This document shows positions 18,072 to 26,275 of a stretch of 64,000 bases of DNA, in pieces. Under the pieces are notes generated by a model that saw only the letters and a program-made list of their open reading frames with translations, made no database searches and was not told the origin of the DNA. Source of the stretch: Mitsuaria sp. WAJ17. GTDB lineage: Bacteria; Pseudomonadota; Gammaproteobacteria; Burkholderiales; Burkholderiaceae_C. The stretch covers positions 96,321-160,320 of the forward strand of contig NZ_JACJUG010000013.1 of NCBI RefSeq assembly GCF_014174515.1, given 5' to 3'. The position numbers and the translations under genes were made by a program. The first letter of the stretch is position 1; every line of letters begins with the position of its first letter.

Positions 18072-18146
18072 ATGAAGACGCTGAACGTCATCGCCGCTCT
18101 GCTACTAGCCATCGGGCCCTTGGGCACGAGGCAGTCGCGCGTCTGA
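18072..18146 (+). CDS. Leu-rich leader peptide upstream of leuA (candidate leuL)
   Basis: 24 codons, ATG 18072 to TGA 18144. It encodes five leucines, with CTG CTA CTA in a row at codons 10-12 (18099-18107) and TTG at codon 17, plus Ile and Val. CTA is rare in this GC-rich sequence, where CTG and CTC dominate. An intrinsic terminator (18171-18207) follows 24 nt after the stop, then leuA. This is the arrangement of ribosome-mediated attenuation: scarce Leu-tRNA stalls the ribosome and changes folding. Segment 18113-18121 can pair with 18168-18176 (8 of 9 bases), which would disrupt the terminator's left arm. Visible ribosome-binding sequence is poor, consistent with leaderless translation. Confidence 0.6.
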   Translation: MKTLNVIAALLLAIGPLGTRQSRV

Positions 18147-18170
18147 CCGCCACCGTACTTTCGCACCAAG

Positions 18171-18207
18171 AGCCCGCCGAGCACCTGCTTCGCGGGCTTT
18201 TTGTTTT
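18171..18207 (+). terminator. Intrinsic terminator in the leuA leader (attenuator)
   Basis: Arms AGCCCGC (18171-18177) and GCGGGCT (18192-18198), then TTTTTGTTTTT. It lies after the end of pssA and the leader peptide and 50 bp before the leuA ATG, so it can act as a leu attenuator. Confidence 0.8.
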
Positions 18208-18257
18208 TCCGGCCGCATTGTTCCGACTTCCAACCTTCACGTTCCACGGAGACCCTC

Positions 18258-19799
18258 ATGGCTGACAAGCTCATCATCTTCGACACCACCTTGCGCGATG
18301 GCGAGCAGTCGCCCGGCGCCTCGATGACGAAAGACGAGAAGCTGCGCATCGCCCGCCAGCTGGAGCGCATGCGTGTGGACGTGATCGAGGCCGGCTTCGC
18401 TGCAGCCAGCAATGGCGACTTCGAGGCTGTCAAGGCCATCGCCGACGTGGTCCGCGAGAGCACCGTCTGCTCGCTGGCCCGCGCCAATGACCGCGACATC
18501 GCTCGTGCCGCCGAGGCGCTCAAGGGCGCGGCCCGCTCGCGTATCCACACCTTCATCGCCACCAGCGAACTCCACATGGAGAAGAAGCTGCGCATGACGC
18601 GCGAGCAGGTGCTGGAGCAGGCCCGCCTGGCGGTGCGCTTTGGCCGCAACCTGACGGACGACATCGAGTTCTCGCCCGAGGACGGCTACCGCTCCGACAT
18701 GGACTTCCTCGCCCGCGTCTGTGAGGCCGTGATCGCAGAGGGGGCCCGCACCATCAACATCCCCGACACCGTGGGCTACGCCATCCCCGAGCTCTACGGC
18801 AACTTCCTCAAGACCCTGCGCGAGAAGGTGCCCAACTCCGACCTCGCCATCTGGTCCGTCCACTGCCACAACGACCTGGGCATGGCCGTGGCCAATTCCC
18901 TGGCCGGCGTGAAGATCGGCGGCGCGCGTCAGGTCGAGTGCACCATCAACGGCCTGGGTGAACGCGCGGGCAACTGCTCGCTGGAAGAGGTGGTGATGGC
19001 GGTCAAGACCCGCCGCGACTACTTTGGCCTGGACGTCGGCATCGATGCGTCGCAGATCGTGCCGGCCTCCAAGCTGGTCTCCCAGACCACGGGCTTTGTG
19101 GTGCAGCCCAACAAGGCCGTGGTGGGTGCCAACGCCTTCGCGCATGCCTCGGGCATCCACCAGGACGGAGTGCTCAAGGCTCGCGACACCTACGAGATCA
19201 TGCGTGCCGAGGACGTGGGCTGGAGCGCCAACAAGATCGTGCTGGGCAAGCTCTCGGGCCGCAATGCTTTCAAGCAGCGCCTGCAGGAGCTGGGCATCGA
19301 GCTGGAGTCTGAGGCCGAGATCAATGCCGCCTTCCAGCGTTTCAAGGACCTGGCCGACCGCAAGAACGAGATCTTCGACGAGGACATCATTGCCCTGGTG
19401 ATGGACGAGTCCGTCATCCAGGACAACGAGCACTACCGCCTGCTGTCCCTGGCCCAGCGCAGCGAAACCGGCGAGCGCCCGCATGCCCGCGTGGTCTTCG
19501 CTGTCGGCGAGAAGGAATTCAGGGCTGAGAGCGACGGCAACGGCCCGGTGGACGCCTGCCTGCAGGCCATCGAGTCCGAGGTGCAAAGCGGCGCGGAAAT
19601 GATCCTCTATTCGGTCAATGCCATCACCAGCGGCAGCACAGAATCGCAGGGCGAGGTGACGGTGCGTCTGCAGCATGCGGGACGTGTGGTCAATGGCGTT
19701 GGTGCCGATCCCGATATCGTGGTCGCGTCGGCCAAGGCATATTTGGCTGCGTTGAACAAGCTGCAGAGCAAGACGGAGCGCGTGGCGGCCCAGGGGTGA
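18258..19799 (+). CDS. leuA: 2-isopropylmalate synthase
   Basis: 513 residues from the ATG at 18258 (GGAGA 7 bases upstream). The HMGL-like TIM barrel starts with [15 protein letters not shown], whose Asp and Arg bind metal and substrate. The second signature [16 protein letters not shown] (metal His202 and His204) and [14 protein letters not shown] follow. The C-terminal ~120 residues form the LeuA regulatory domain that senses leucine. It condenses acetyl-CoA with 2-oxoisovalerate, the first committed step of leucine synthesis, using the product of the ilv genes just upstream. Expression is probably controlled by the leader/attenuator at 18055-18207 as well as by feedback inhibition. Confidence 0.96.
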   Translation: MADKLIIFDTTLRDGEQSPGASMTKDEKLRIARQLERMRVDVIEAGFAAASNGDFEAVKAIADVVRESTVCSLARANDRDIARAAEALKGAARSRIHTFIATSELHMEKKLRMTREQVLEQARLAVRFGRNLTDDIEFSPEDGYRSDMDFLARVCEAVIAEGARTINIPDTVGYAIPELYGNFLKTLREKVPNSDLAIWSVHCHNDLGMAVANSLAGVKIGGARQVECTINGLGERAGNCSLEEVVMAVKTRRDYFGLDVGIDASQIVPASKLVSQTTGFVVQPNKAVVGANAFAHASGIHQDGVLKARDTYEIMRAEDVGWSANKIVLGKLSGRNAFKQRLQELGIELESEAEINAAFQRFKDLADRKNEIFDEDIIALVMDESVIQDNEHYRLLSLAQRSETGERPHARVVFAVGEKEFRAESDGNGPVDACLQAIESEVQSGAEMILYSVNAITSGSTESQGEVTVRLQHAGRVVNGVGADPDIVVASAKAYLAALNKLQSKTERVAAQG

Positions 19800-19811
19800 A
19801 CCCGGCTGCCG

Positions 19812-19833
19812 CCGGACCCGGCGACGGGTCCGG
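19812..19833 (+). other. Hairpin after leuA without a T-tract
   Basis: Arms CCGGACCC (19812-19819) and GGGTCCGG (19826-19833) with a 6-nt loop, starting 13 nt after the leuA stop. No T-run follows, so it is a weak terminator at best. It may protect the 3' end. Confidence 0.4.
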
Positions 19834-19944
19834 AGCCCCCGCCAGTCGCCCCGTTCGTGAACTTTAAAAGCCTGAGCTAAGTTTTTGATCTTGCCGGTGT
19901 TTTCCGCTTGACCTAAACTGGCGCAGACCTTGTTGGGGGCTGGC

Positions 19945-20994
19945 GTGAATGCTGTTGTAAAGACCATGTTGGGAGCTGCCGCGGGCAGCATGATCGCCGT
20001 GATGCTGGCCCTGGCTTCGCAAGGTGCCCAGGCCGCGTCAACCGCCACCGGCAAGAGCGCAGGCAAGGCCCCGACCAAGGCCGTGGCCAAGAACGTCCGC
20101 AAGGCCAGGCCGGCCTCGGTCATGCGCAAGGCAGCCGTGGTGGCAACGCCGGCCAGCCCGACCTTCGGCCAGATGTACGGCCTGCATTCGGTCGATGATC
20201 CCCTGGACCTCAAGAGCAGCGTGGCCCTGGTCATGGACCAGGACACCAACGAGATCCTGCTGTCCAAGAACACCCAGGCGGTGCTGCCCATCGCTTCCAT
20301 CACGAAGCTGATGACGGCCCTGGTGATCGTCGAGGGCGGTCAGTCCCTGGACGAGAAGATCACCATCACGGACGAAGACCGCGACACTGAGAAGGGCACG
20401 GGCTCACGCCTGGCGCCTGGCACCACGCTGACCCGCTCGGAGATGCTGCACCTGGCCCTGATGTCCTCGGAGAACCGTGCTGCCAACGCACTGGGTCGCA
20501 ACTACCCGGGCGGACTGACGGCCTTCGTCGCTGCCATGAACCAGAAGGCGCAGGCGCTGGGCATGTCGGACACCCATTATGTCGAGCCTACGGGCTTGTC
20601 CAGCCGCAACCAGTCCAGCGCCAAGGATCTGGCGGCTCTGGTCAAGGTGGCCCATGAGGTGCCCCTGCTGCGTGAATACTCCACCACCCCGGACGCCACC
20701 GTGGCCCTGGGGCGCCGCCAGGTCGCCTTCCACAACACCAACGGCCTGGTGCGTTCGGGCAGCTGGGACATCGGTATCCAGAAGACCGGCTTCATCAACG
20801 AAGCCGGCCGCTGCTTGGTGATGCAGGCCAGCCTGGCCGGGCGCAAGCTGATCATGGTGCTGCTGGACTCCACCGGCAAGTACTCGCGGATTGGCGATGC
20901 CGAGCGTATCCGCAAGTGGCTGACCAACACCGGGGTGAGCAACCCCGGGGGGGGCCAGCCCCAGGCTCAGATGACGCTGGGCAAGGCCGGCTGA
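19945..20994 (+). CDS. pbpG: D-Ala-D-Ala endopeptidase of the PBP7 type
   Basis: 349 residues from a GTG at 19945, chosen for the G-rich site just upstream. TTG 19930 and ATG 19966 are also possible. A signal peptide (cleavage near SQGAQA) and a basic Ala/Lys linker lead into an S11 peptidase domain with all three active-site motifs: SITK (Ser118, Lys121), SEN (from 175) and KTG (from 280). PBP7-type enzymes are periplasmic and cut DD-crosslinks of peptidoglycan during wall remodelling. The length suits PbpG better than DacA/DacC, and no C-terminal amphipathic anchor is evident. Monocistronic, with a terminator at 21034-21068. Confidence 0.88.
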   Translation: MNAVVKTMLGAAAGSMIAVMLALASQGAQAASTATGKSAGKAPTKAVAKNVRKARPASVMRKAAVVATPASPTFGQMYGLHSVDDPLDLKSSVALVMDQDTNEILLSKNTQAVLPIASITKLMTALVIVEGGQSLDEKITITDEDRDTEKGTGSRLAPGTTLTRSEMLHLALMSSENRAANALGRNYPGGLTAFVAAMNQKAQALGMSDTHYVEPTGLSSRNQSSAKDLAALVKVAHEVPLLREYSTTPDATVALGRRQVAFHNTNGLVRSGSWDIGIQKTGFINEAGRCLVMQASLAGRKLIMVLLDSTGKYSRIGDAERIRKWLTNTGVSNPGGGQPQAQMTLGKAG

Positions 20995-21033
20995 TCCACG
21001 CCGCCGGCAAGCTCGGCGAACGCCCCAAAAAAG

Positions 21034-21068
21034 ACGCCCGGACCGCAAGGTGCCGGGCGTTGCTGTTT
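21034..21068 (+). terminator. Terminator after pbpG
   Basis: Arms ACGCCCGG (21034-21041) and CCGGGCGT (21053-21060) with a T-rich tail TGCTGTTT. It lies between pbpG and the convergent IclR gene. Confidence 0.7.
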
Positions 21069-21084
21069 GTGCGGCACCGTCGAG

Positions 21085-21852
21085 TCAGCCCCGGTAGCCC
21101 AGGGCCGAGGAGATCTGGGCTGCCGTGTCCTTGAGGCGACCCAGCCAGGCCTCCTCCAGGCGATCGGCCGGTGCTGAGATGGACAGGCCGGCGACCAGCT
21201 TGCCCTGGTCGTCATAGATGCCGGCGGCCATGCAGCGCACGCCCAGTTCCAGCTCCTCGTCATCGCGGGCCACGCCGCGCTGGCGCACCATGGCCATCTC
21301 GCGTTCAAGGGCCGCGAGGTCGGTCAGGCTGTTGCGGGTATGGCCGGCCAGGCCGGTGCGCGTGGCGTAGGCGCGCACGCGCTGGGGATCGTCGCTGGCC
21401 AAGAAGAGCTTGCCCACGGAGGTGAGGTGCAGCGGGGCGCGGCCCCCCACGGCGCGGACCACCTGCATGCCCGAGCGTTCGGAGTAGGTGCGCTCGATAT
21501 AGACGATCTCATCGCCCTGACGCACCGAGAGATTGACGGGCTGGTGGGTGAACTTGTGCAGCTCGCGCATGGGCTCCAGCGCGGCATCCCGCACGTCCAG
21601 GCGGGCCTTGACCAGATTGCCCAGCTCAAGCAGGCGCATGCCCAGGCGGTAGGCGCCGGCCTCGGGGCGATCGACATAGCGTCCGATGGCGAGGTCGTTC
21701 AGGATGCGGTGGGCGGTGGAGGGGTGCAGCCCGGTGGTCTCGCTGATCTGCTTCAGGGAGACGGGGTCCTGGTGGCTGGCCAACACGTCCAGGATGGCGA
21801 AGCTGCGTTCCAGGACCTGGATGGCAGGGGTCTGTGCCTCAGTGCTCTTCAT
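21085..21852 (-). CDS. IclR family transcriptional regulator
   Basis: 255 residues from the ATG at 21852 (MKSTEAQTPAIQVLERSFAIL). An N-terminal winged helix-turn-helix (about 15-75, VSLKQISETTGLHPSTAHRILNDL) precedes the IclR effector domain (LTSVGKLFLAS; CMAAGIYDDQGKLVAGLSISAPADRL). IclR proteins usually control catabolism of small carboxylates or aromatics. The ligand cannot be read from sequence. It follows hpnE by 57 bp on the same strand, so it could be the last gene of the hpn unit, but the gap has an A/T-rich stretch that could host its own promoter. No obvious IclR target gene lies nearby. Confidence 0.9.
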   Translation of the reverse strand: MKSTEAQTPAIQVLERSFAILDVLASHQDPVSLKQISETTGLHPSTAHRILNDLAIGRYVDRPEAGAYRLGMRLLELGNLVKARLDVRDAALEPMRELHKFTHQPVNLSVRQGDEIVYIERTYSERSGMQVVRAVGGRAPLHLTSVGKLFLASDDPQRVRAYATRTGLAGHTRNSLTDLAALEREMAMVRQRGVARDDEELELGVRCMAAGIYDDQGKLVAGLSISAPADRLEEAWLGRLKDTAAQISSALGYRG

Positions 21853-21909
21853 GCCGACCATTGTGCGGCAAAGCAGCATTTTTTTGCATGGCGAAATTGG
21901 AGGCCGGTC

Positions 21910-23229
21910 TCAGTGTGTGGCGCGGGGCGCGACAGGCGTCAGTTCAGCATGCAATGCCAGCGCTGCCTGGCGGCCGGACCGGACCGCGCCTTCCAGCGTG
22001 GCAGGATACGGCCCATCAATATAGTCGCCGGCCGCCCACAAGCCCTGGGCGATGCGGGCGCCGGGCCGTTCCAGGCCGGGCGTGCAGGCAAAGGTGGCGC
22101 GCTTCTCGGCCACGGCTCGTTCCAGACGCAGGCCGCTGAGTTGGGGGGCCTGGCTCATCACCTGAGCCAGCGCCGCTTCCGCACAGACGGTGGTGCCGCC
22201 TTGTCCCCGTTCCAGCCAGGGCGCGGCACCGCTGACCACCGCGGCAAAGCGCCCCGGCTGCAGGCCCAGCAGGCCATGGTCGAAGAGATACTGGGCCGGG
22301 GCCTCGGCCGATTCCTGCAGCGCCACCATGGGGAAGGGCAGACGGCCCTCGGCGCGCAGGTAGACGGTGACGATGGGCTCATAGCGCAAAGCTGCGGCCT
22401 GGGTGGACCAGGCCGGCGCGATGGACTGCAGCTGGCGCGCCGCCTCCAGCGCCGGGCAGGCCAGCAGGACGGCATCGAAGCGCTCGTGGCCACCCTCCGC
22501 GCTGACCGTCCAGCGGAAGTCCTCGCCCGGCGTCAGGCGGGCCCGGACGCCGGTGTGGAGGTGGGCGCCACGGGCCGCCAGCGTGCGCAGTGCGGGCAGG
22601 GGCAACAGCTCCGCCAGCGGGCGGCGCGGCAGCAGCAGGTCGGCAGAGCCATGGCCGGCGAAGAGTGCATCCTTCAGGACGCGAAGAAAGACACGGGCGC
22701 TGGCTTGCTCGGCCGCGGTGTTCAGCGCGGCCACGCACAAGGGCGCCACCAGCTCGGCGAAGGGCTCGGCGTGCATGCCGCGGCACAGGGCGCTCACGCT
22801 CAGCGACTCGGCGCACCGGAAGCCGCCCAGCGCCCAGCGCAGGCTGTGCCTCAGCAGGCTGAGTCGGGCCGCCCAGGGCCAGTGCGAGGCGTGCATCACC
22901 GCCCGGCTGAAGGCCAGCAGGGGCGGCCCCTTGGGCAGTCGCAGGCCTCGGCCCTGGGCGTCGGTGAGCTGAAGGGGGCTGCGCCACAGCAGTTCATCAG
23001 GTGACAGGCCCAGCGAGCGCATCACGGCCAGGGTCTCCGTGTAGGCGCCGATCAGGATGTGCTGGCCATTGTCCAGCGGGGTGCCGCCGTCGTCTTCGGC
23101 CAGGCTGCGGGCCCGCCCGCCAGGGGCTGACGCCAGCTCGAACAGGCTCAGCGCGTGACCCTGCGCCTGCAGCACGAGGGCTGCACTGAGGCCGGCCCAA
23201 CCGGCACCGATGACCGCGACACGGGCCAT
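21910..23229 (-). CDS. hpnE: Hydroxysqualene dehydroxylase
   Basis: 439 residues. The N-terminal dinucleotide-binding fingerprint VAVIGAGWAGLSAALVLQ and FELASAPGGRARS mark an FAD-dependent amine-oxidase/desaturase-like fold. DNGQHILIGAYTETL and the C-terminal GLWAAGDYIDGPYPATLEGAVRSGR are typical of HpnE. Together with HpnC and HpnD it makes squalene from farnesyl diphosphate: HpnD forms presqualene diphosphate, HpnC hydroxysqualene, and HpnE reduces it to squalene. It starts 4 bp after hpnD. No squalene-hopene cyclase is present in the window, so the end product is unknown. Confidence 0.92.
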   Translation of the reverse strand: MARVAVIGAGWAGLSAALVLQAQGHALSLFELASAPGGRARSLAEDDGGTPLDNGQHILIGAYTETLAVMRSLGLSPDELLWRSPLQLTDAQGRGLRLPKGPPLLAFSRAVMHASHWPWAARLSLLRHSLRWALGGFRCAESLSVSALCRGMHAEPFAELVAPLCVAALNTAAEQASARVFLRVLKDALFAGHGSADLLLPRRPLAELLPLPALRTLAARGAHLHTGVRARLTPGEDFRWTVSAEGGHERFDAVLLACPALEAARQLQSIAPAWSTQAAALRYEPIVTVYLRAEGRLPFPMVALQESAEAPAQYLFDHGLLGLQPGRFAAVVSGAAPWLERGQGGTTVCAEAALAQVMSQAPQLSGLRLERAVAEKRATFACTPGLERPGARIAQGLWAAGDYIDGPYPATLEGAVRSGRQAALALHAELTPVAPRATH

Positions 23230-23233
23230 GCAG

Positions 23234-24082
23234 TCAGCGGCCGCGCCAGTTGGTCTTCATCGCAATCCACACCTTGCGCAGCGGCGTCAGCGAGATCTTC
23301 TGGTGCAGCACGCGGAAGTCTTCGGCCTCAAGCTCGCGCAGCAGGGCGCGGTAGATATTGGCCATCATGAGGCCGGGCTTCTGAGCCTTGCGATCCGCCT
23401 CGGGCAGCAGGGCGAAGGCCTCGTCGTAGAGGCGGTGGGCACGCTCGGCCTGGAACTGCATCAGCGCGGTGAAGCGCTCGCTGTAGCCCCAGGGGGTCTG
23501 GCGCAGCAGGATCTCGTTGGCCTTGACGCCGAACTGCTGCAGCTCGTTCACCGGCAGGTAGATGCGGCCACGGCGGGCGTCGTCGCCCACGTCGCGGATG
23601 ATGTTGGTCAGTTGCAGGGCCAGGCCCAGCTTGTGGGCGTAGGCGATGGTCTGGGCCTCGGTGCGGCCGAAGATGCCCGAGGCCACCTCGCCCACCACGC
23701 CGGCCACGAGATGGCAGTAGCGCTGCAGGCCGGCGAAGTCCAGGTAGCGGCTCTGGTCCAGGTCCATCTGGCAGCCATCGATCACGGCCAGCAGGTGCTC
23801 GGCACGGATGTCGTAGTCGCGAACATGGGGCATCAGGGCCTTCATGGCCGGATGACTGGGCTGGCCGGCGAAGGCCGCCTGCACTTCCTTGCGCCACCAG
23901 GCCAGCTTGGCGCCGGCCACGCCAGGGTCCTGGATCTCATCGACCACGTCGTCCACCTCGCGGCAGAAGGCATAGAAGGCGGTGATGGCGGCCCGCCGGG
24001 GCGGCGTGAGGAACTGGAATGCGTAATAGAAGCTGGACCCGCTGGCTGCGGCGCGCTGCTGGGCGTACTGGTCGGGCGTCAC
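23234..24082 (-). CDS. hpnD: Presqualene diphosphate synthase
   Basis: 282 residues from a GTG at 24082 whose GTGA overlaps the hpnC stop. An ATG at 24127 lies inside hpnC. A trans-isoprenyl diphosphate synthase (squalene/phytoene synthase) fold with two Asp-rich motifs: YAFCREVDDVVDE and QLTNIIRDVGDDARRGRIYLP. It joins two farnesyl diphosphates head-to-head to presqualene diphosphate. Length and the SFYYAFQFLTPPRRAAI start agree with HpnD rather than HpnC. Middle gene of hpnC-hpnD-hpnE with translational coupling on both sides. Cytoplasmic or membrane-associated. Confidence 0.93.
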   Translation of the reverse strand: MTPDQYAQQRAAASGSSFYYAFQFLTPPRRAAITAFYAFCREVDDVVDEIQDPGVAGAKLAWWRKEVQAAFAGQPSHPAMKALMPHVRDYDIRAEHLLAVIDGCQMDLDQSRYLDFAGLQRYCHLVAGVVGEVASGIFGRTEAQTIAYAHKLGLALQLTNIIRDVGDDARRGRIYLPVNELQQFGVKANEILLRQTPWGYSERFTALMQFQAERAHRLYDEAFALLPEADRKAQKPGLMMANIYRALLRELEAEDFRVLHQKISLTPLRKVWIAMKTNWRGR

Positions 24083-24936
24083 GCAGCGGCTCCTTGCTGG
24101 GCGGGGCGCATGCGAAGGGCTCGCCACAGCAAGGGGGCGGCGTCCAGGGCGCTCAAGCGCGGGCGGTGGACAAGAGAGGCGTGATCCATGGCCTCGATTC
24201 TCTCAAGAATGCGAAGGCCGCCCTGGACGACCAACCTCAATTCCCAGCCTGCCCGCCCTGGCAGGCCATGAACCAGGGGGGCGCCCGACTGCATCAGCTG
24301 CCGGGCCCAGCCACAGAGCTCTGCGATCAGGCGCCGGGCCTGTGGGCCATCCTCGCAGCGCACCCAGGCCTCGGCCAGCAGGCCGTGACGATCCAGGTCC
24401 TCCTGGGGCACATAGCAGCGGCCGTTGGGGCCGTCGCGACTGAAGTCCTGCCAGAAGTTGATCAGCTGCAGGGCGCTGCAGATGGCATCGGACTGCCGCA
24501 GCGCCTGCGGGCTCTCGACGCCATAGAGGTGCAGCAGCAGCCGGCCCACCGGATTGGCCGAGCGCTCGCAGTAGTGCAGCAACTCGGCGCGGCTGGCATA
24601 GCGGGTCTTGACGAGGTCTTGCTCAAAGGCGTCCAGCAGGGCCTCGAACAGGGGTGGGGTCAGGGCATGCCTGCGGATCTGCTGGGCCAGCGGGGCGAAG
24701 ACGCGGTCGGCCCAGCGCTGCGAGGGCACCGCCCCCGCGAAGCAGGCCCGCAGGTCCTCGCGATAGGCGCGCAGCGCGGCTTGTCGCTCGGCGGTGGTGG
24801 CGCTGCCTTCATCTGCCAGGTCGTCGGCCGTGCGGGCGAAGTGGTAGATCGCCACCACGGCAGGCCGCAAGTGCGGGGGGCACAGCCAGGAGGCGACAGG
24901 AAAGTTCTCGTAGTGCTCTATGCTCACGGCCGGCAT
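24079..24936 (-). CDS. hpnC: Hydroxysqualene synthase
   Basis: 285 residues. The N-terminus HYENFPVASWLCPPHLRPAV is characteristic of HpnC, followed by the Asp-rich motifs FARTADDLADEG and QLINFWQDFSRDGPNGRCYVP. It converts presqualene diphosphate to hydroxysqualene. First gene of the hpn operon on the minus strand. Its upstream region (24937-25130) is shared with the divergent RND efflux genes and holds a strong dyad at 24977-25009. A GTG at 24927 would give VSIEHYENF, also a plausible start. Neither has a clear ribosome site. Confidence 0.92.
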   Translation of the reverse strand: MPAVSIEHYENFPVASWLCPPHLRPAVVAIYHFARTADDLADEGSATTAERQAALRAYREDLRACFAGAVPSQRWADRVFAPLAQQIRRHALTPPLFEALLDAFEQDLVKTRYASRAELLHYCERSANPVGRLLLHLYGVESPQALRQSDAICSALQLINFWQDFSRDGPNGRCYVPQEDLDRHGLLAEAWVRCEDGPQARRLIAELCGWARQLMQSGAPLVHGLPGRAGWELRLVVQGGLRILERIEAMDHASLVHRPRLSALDAAPLLWRALRMRPAQQGAAA

Positions 24937-24976
24937 TGTGTCCGCAATGTCCGCTGGTCTGGAGGTGTGCCGGCGC

Positions 24977-25009
24977 GCCCGTTCCGGGGTTTGACAAGCC
25001 GGAACGGGC
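24977..25009. promoter_or_regulatory. 11-bp inverted repeat spanning the -35 box of the RND operon promoter
   Basis: GCCCGTTCCGG (24977-24987) and CCGGAACGGGC (24999-25009) are perfect reverse complements separated by 11 bp that contain TTGACA (24991-24996). It lies upstream of the inferred start of the efflux transcript, so it should act in DNA, probably as an operator. It is also 41 bp from the divergent hpnC start. Confidence 0.6.
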
Positions 25010-25019
25010 TCAATACATT
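24991..25019 (+). promoter_or_regulatory. Sigma70 promoter of the RND efflux operon
   Basis: A perfect -35 TTGACA (24991-24996), a 17-bp spacer and -10 TACATT (25014-25019). Start expected near 25026, about 105 nt before the adaptor ATG. Confidence 0.7.
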
Positions 25020-25043
25020 ACTGACCGGTCAGTCAGTTACTGA
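25020..25043 (+). promoter_or_regulatory. TetR-type operator palindromes at the RND promoter start site
   Basis: ACTGACCGGTCAGT (25020-25033) is a perfect 14-bp palindrome directly after the -10 box. TCAGTTACTGA (25033-25043) is a second, overlapping dyad. Position and GACCGGTC core fit a repressor of the TetR family, but no tetR gene is adjacent. Confidence 0.6.
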
Positions 25044-25130
25044 TTCGCCGTATGGAATGAACGTGCCGGGTGGCAGTCCCTCGGCCTGCCGCCGCTCCAC
25101 GCCGCACGATCCGTCATGAAGAGGTCTTCG

Positions 25131-26264
25131 ATGCCCAAAATCCGGAATGCCCGACTCCCCGCCCTGATGCCCCTCGTGCCGCTGATGGCAGCCCTGCTGC
25201 TCAGTGCTTGCGGCAAGCAGGCCGCAGCACCTGAACCGGAGCGCGCCGTCCGGACCCAGCTGATCGAGGCGGGCAGTGCTGGCATGACGCGTGAATACGC
25301 GGCTGAAATCCGCGCCCGCACTGAATCCCGCCTCTCCTTCCGCGTGGGCGGCAAGATCCAGCAGCGCTTGGTGAACCTGGGTGACAAGGTCCGCGCCGGC
25401 CAGGTGCTGGCCCAGCTGGATGCCCAGGACCTGCGCCTGGGCTCCGAGGCGGCGCAGGCCCAGATGATCGCAGCCCGCACCAATCGGGACCAGGCCGGGG
25501 CCGACTACCGCCGCTTCATCGAGCTCCATCAGCAGGGCTTCATCAGCGCCGCCGAGCTGGAGCGCCGGGACGCCTACTTCAAGGCCGCCCAGGCCCAGCT
25601 GGACCAGGCGCGTGCGCAGGCCGGCGTGCAGGGCAACCAGGTGGCCTATGCCGCGCTCGTGGCGGATGCGCCGGGCGTCGTGACCGGCGTGAATGCCGAG
25701 CCCGGCATGGTAGTGGGGGCGGGCATGCCTGTGCTGAGCGTGGCTCACGATGGGCCCCGGGATGTGGTGTTTTCCGTCCCTGAGGACCAGGTTGGTGGCT
25801 TGCGCGCCGCCGCCAGCCAGTCCGGTGCGCTGCGCATGCGTCTGTGGGGCCAGCAGGAGGTCGTGCCGCTGATCCTGCGCGAGGTGTCGGCCGCGGCCGA
25901 TCCCGTCACTCGTACCTTCCAGGTCAAGGCCGACGTGGGCAAGGCCGACGTCAAGCTGGGCCAGACGGCCGCCGTGCTGCTGGAACTGCCGCGCCTGGGC
26001 AATGTGGTCAAGCTGCCCCTGAGCGCCATCCTGGAGCGGGGGGGCAAGAGCCAGGTCTGGGTGCTGGATCCGGCGTCCATGACGGTCAAGGCCCAGCCGG
26101 TTCAGATCGGTGGGGCCGATGGCAACACCGTGGTCATCGCTGGTGGGCTCACGCCGGGCCAGGAGGTGGTGACGGCGGGCGTCCATGTGCTGAACGACGG
26201 CCAGAAGGTGCGTCGCTACGCGGGTGACGCCGCGCCTGCTGCGGCCACCGCGGCTTCGCGCTGA
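25131..26264 (+). CDS. RND efflux periplasmic adaptor (membrane fusion) lipoprotein
   Basis: 377 residues from the ATG at 25131, preceded by GAAGAGG at good distance. ATG 25116 has no ribosome site. A lipoprotein signal with lipobox LLSAC places the acylated Cys at residue 27. Then follow the split biotinyl-lipoyl-like domain (LSFRVGGKIQQRLVNLGDKVRAG ... DAPGVVTGVNAEPGMVVGAG), an alpha-helical hairpin rich in Ala/Gln between them, and beta-barrel and membrane-proximal domains. It should bridge the inner-membrane pump encoded 11 bp downstream and an outer-membrane channel. Adaptors of this kind export drugs, dyes or solvents. The substrate is unknown. Confidence 0.92.
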   Translation: MPKIRNARLPALMPLVPLMAALLLSACGKQAAAPEPERAVRTQLIEAGSAGMTREYAAEIRARTESRLSFRVGGKIQQRLVNLGDKVRAGQVLAQLDAQDLRLGSEAAQAQMIAARTNRDQAGADYRRFIELHQQGFISAAELERRDAYFKAAQAQLDQARAQAGVQGNQVAYAALVADAPGVVTGVNAEPGMVVGAGMPVLSVAHDGPRDVVFSVPEDQVGGLRAAASQSGALRMRLWGQQEVVPLILREVSAAADPVTRTFQVKADVGKADVKLGQTAAVLLELPRLGNVVKLPLSAILERGGKSQVWVLDPASMTVKAQPVQIGGADGNTVVIAGGLTPGQEVVTAGVHVLNDGQKVRRYAGDAAPAAATAASR

Positions 26265-26275
26265 GGAGGTCCGCC

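Noticed and set aside
19884..19915. Sigma70 promoter before pbpG (TTGATC/TTGACC)
   Set aside because: Neither hexamer has a matching -10 at 16-18 bp, so I do not list it as a feature.
24019..25119. Plus-strand frame opposite hpnC
   Set aside because: Antisense shadow. HpnC has both Asp-rich motifs on the minus strand.
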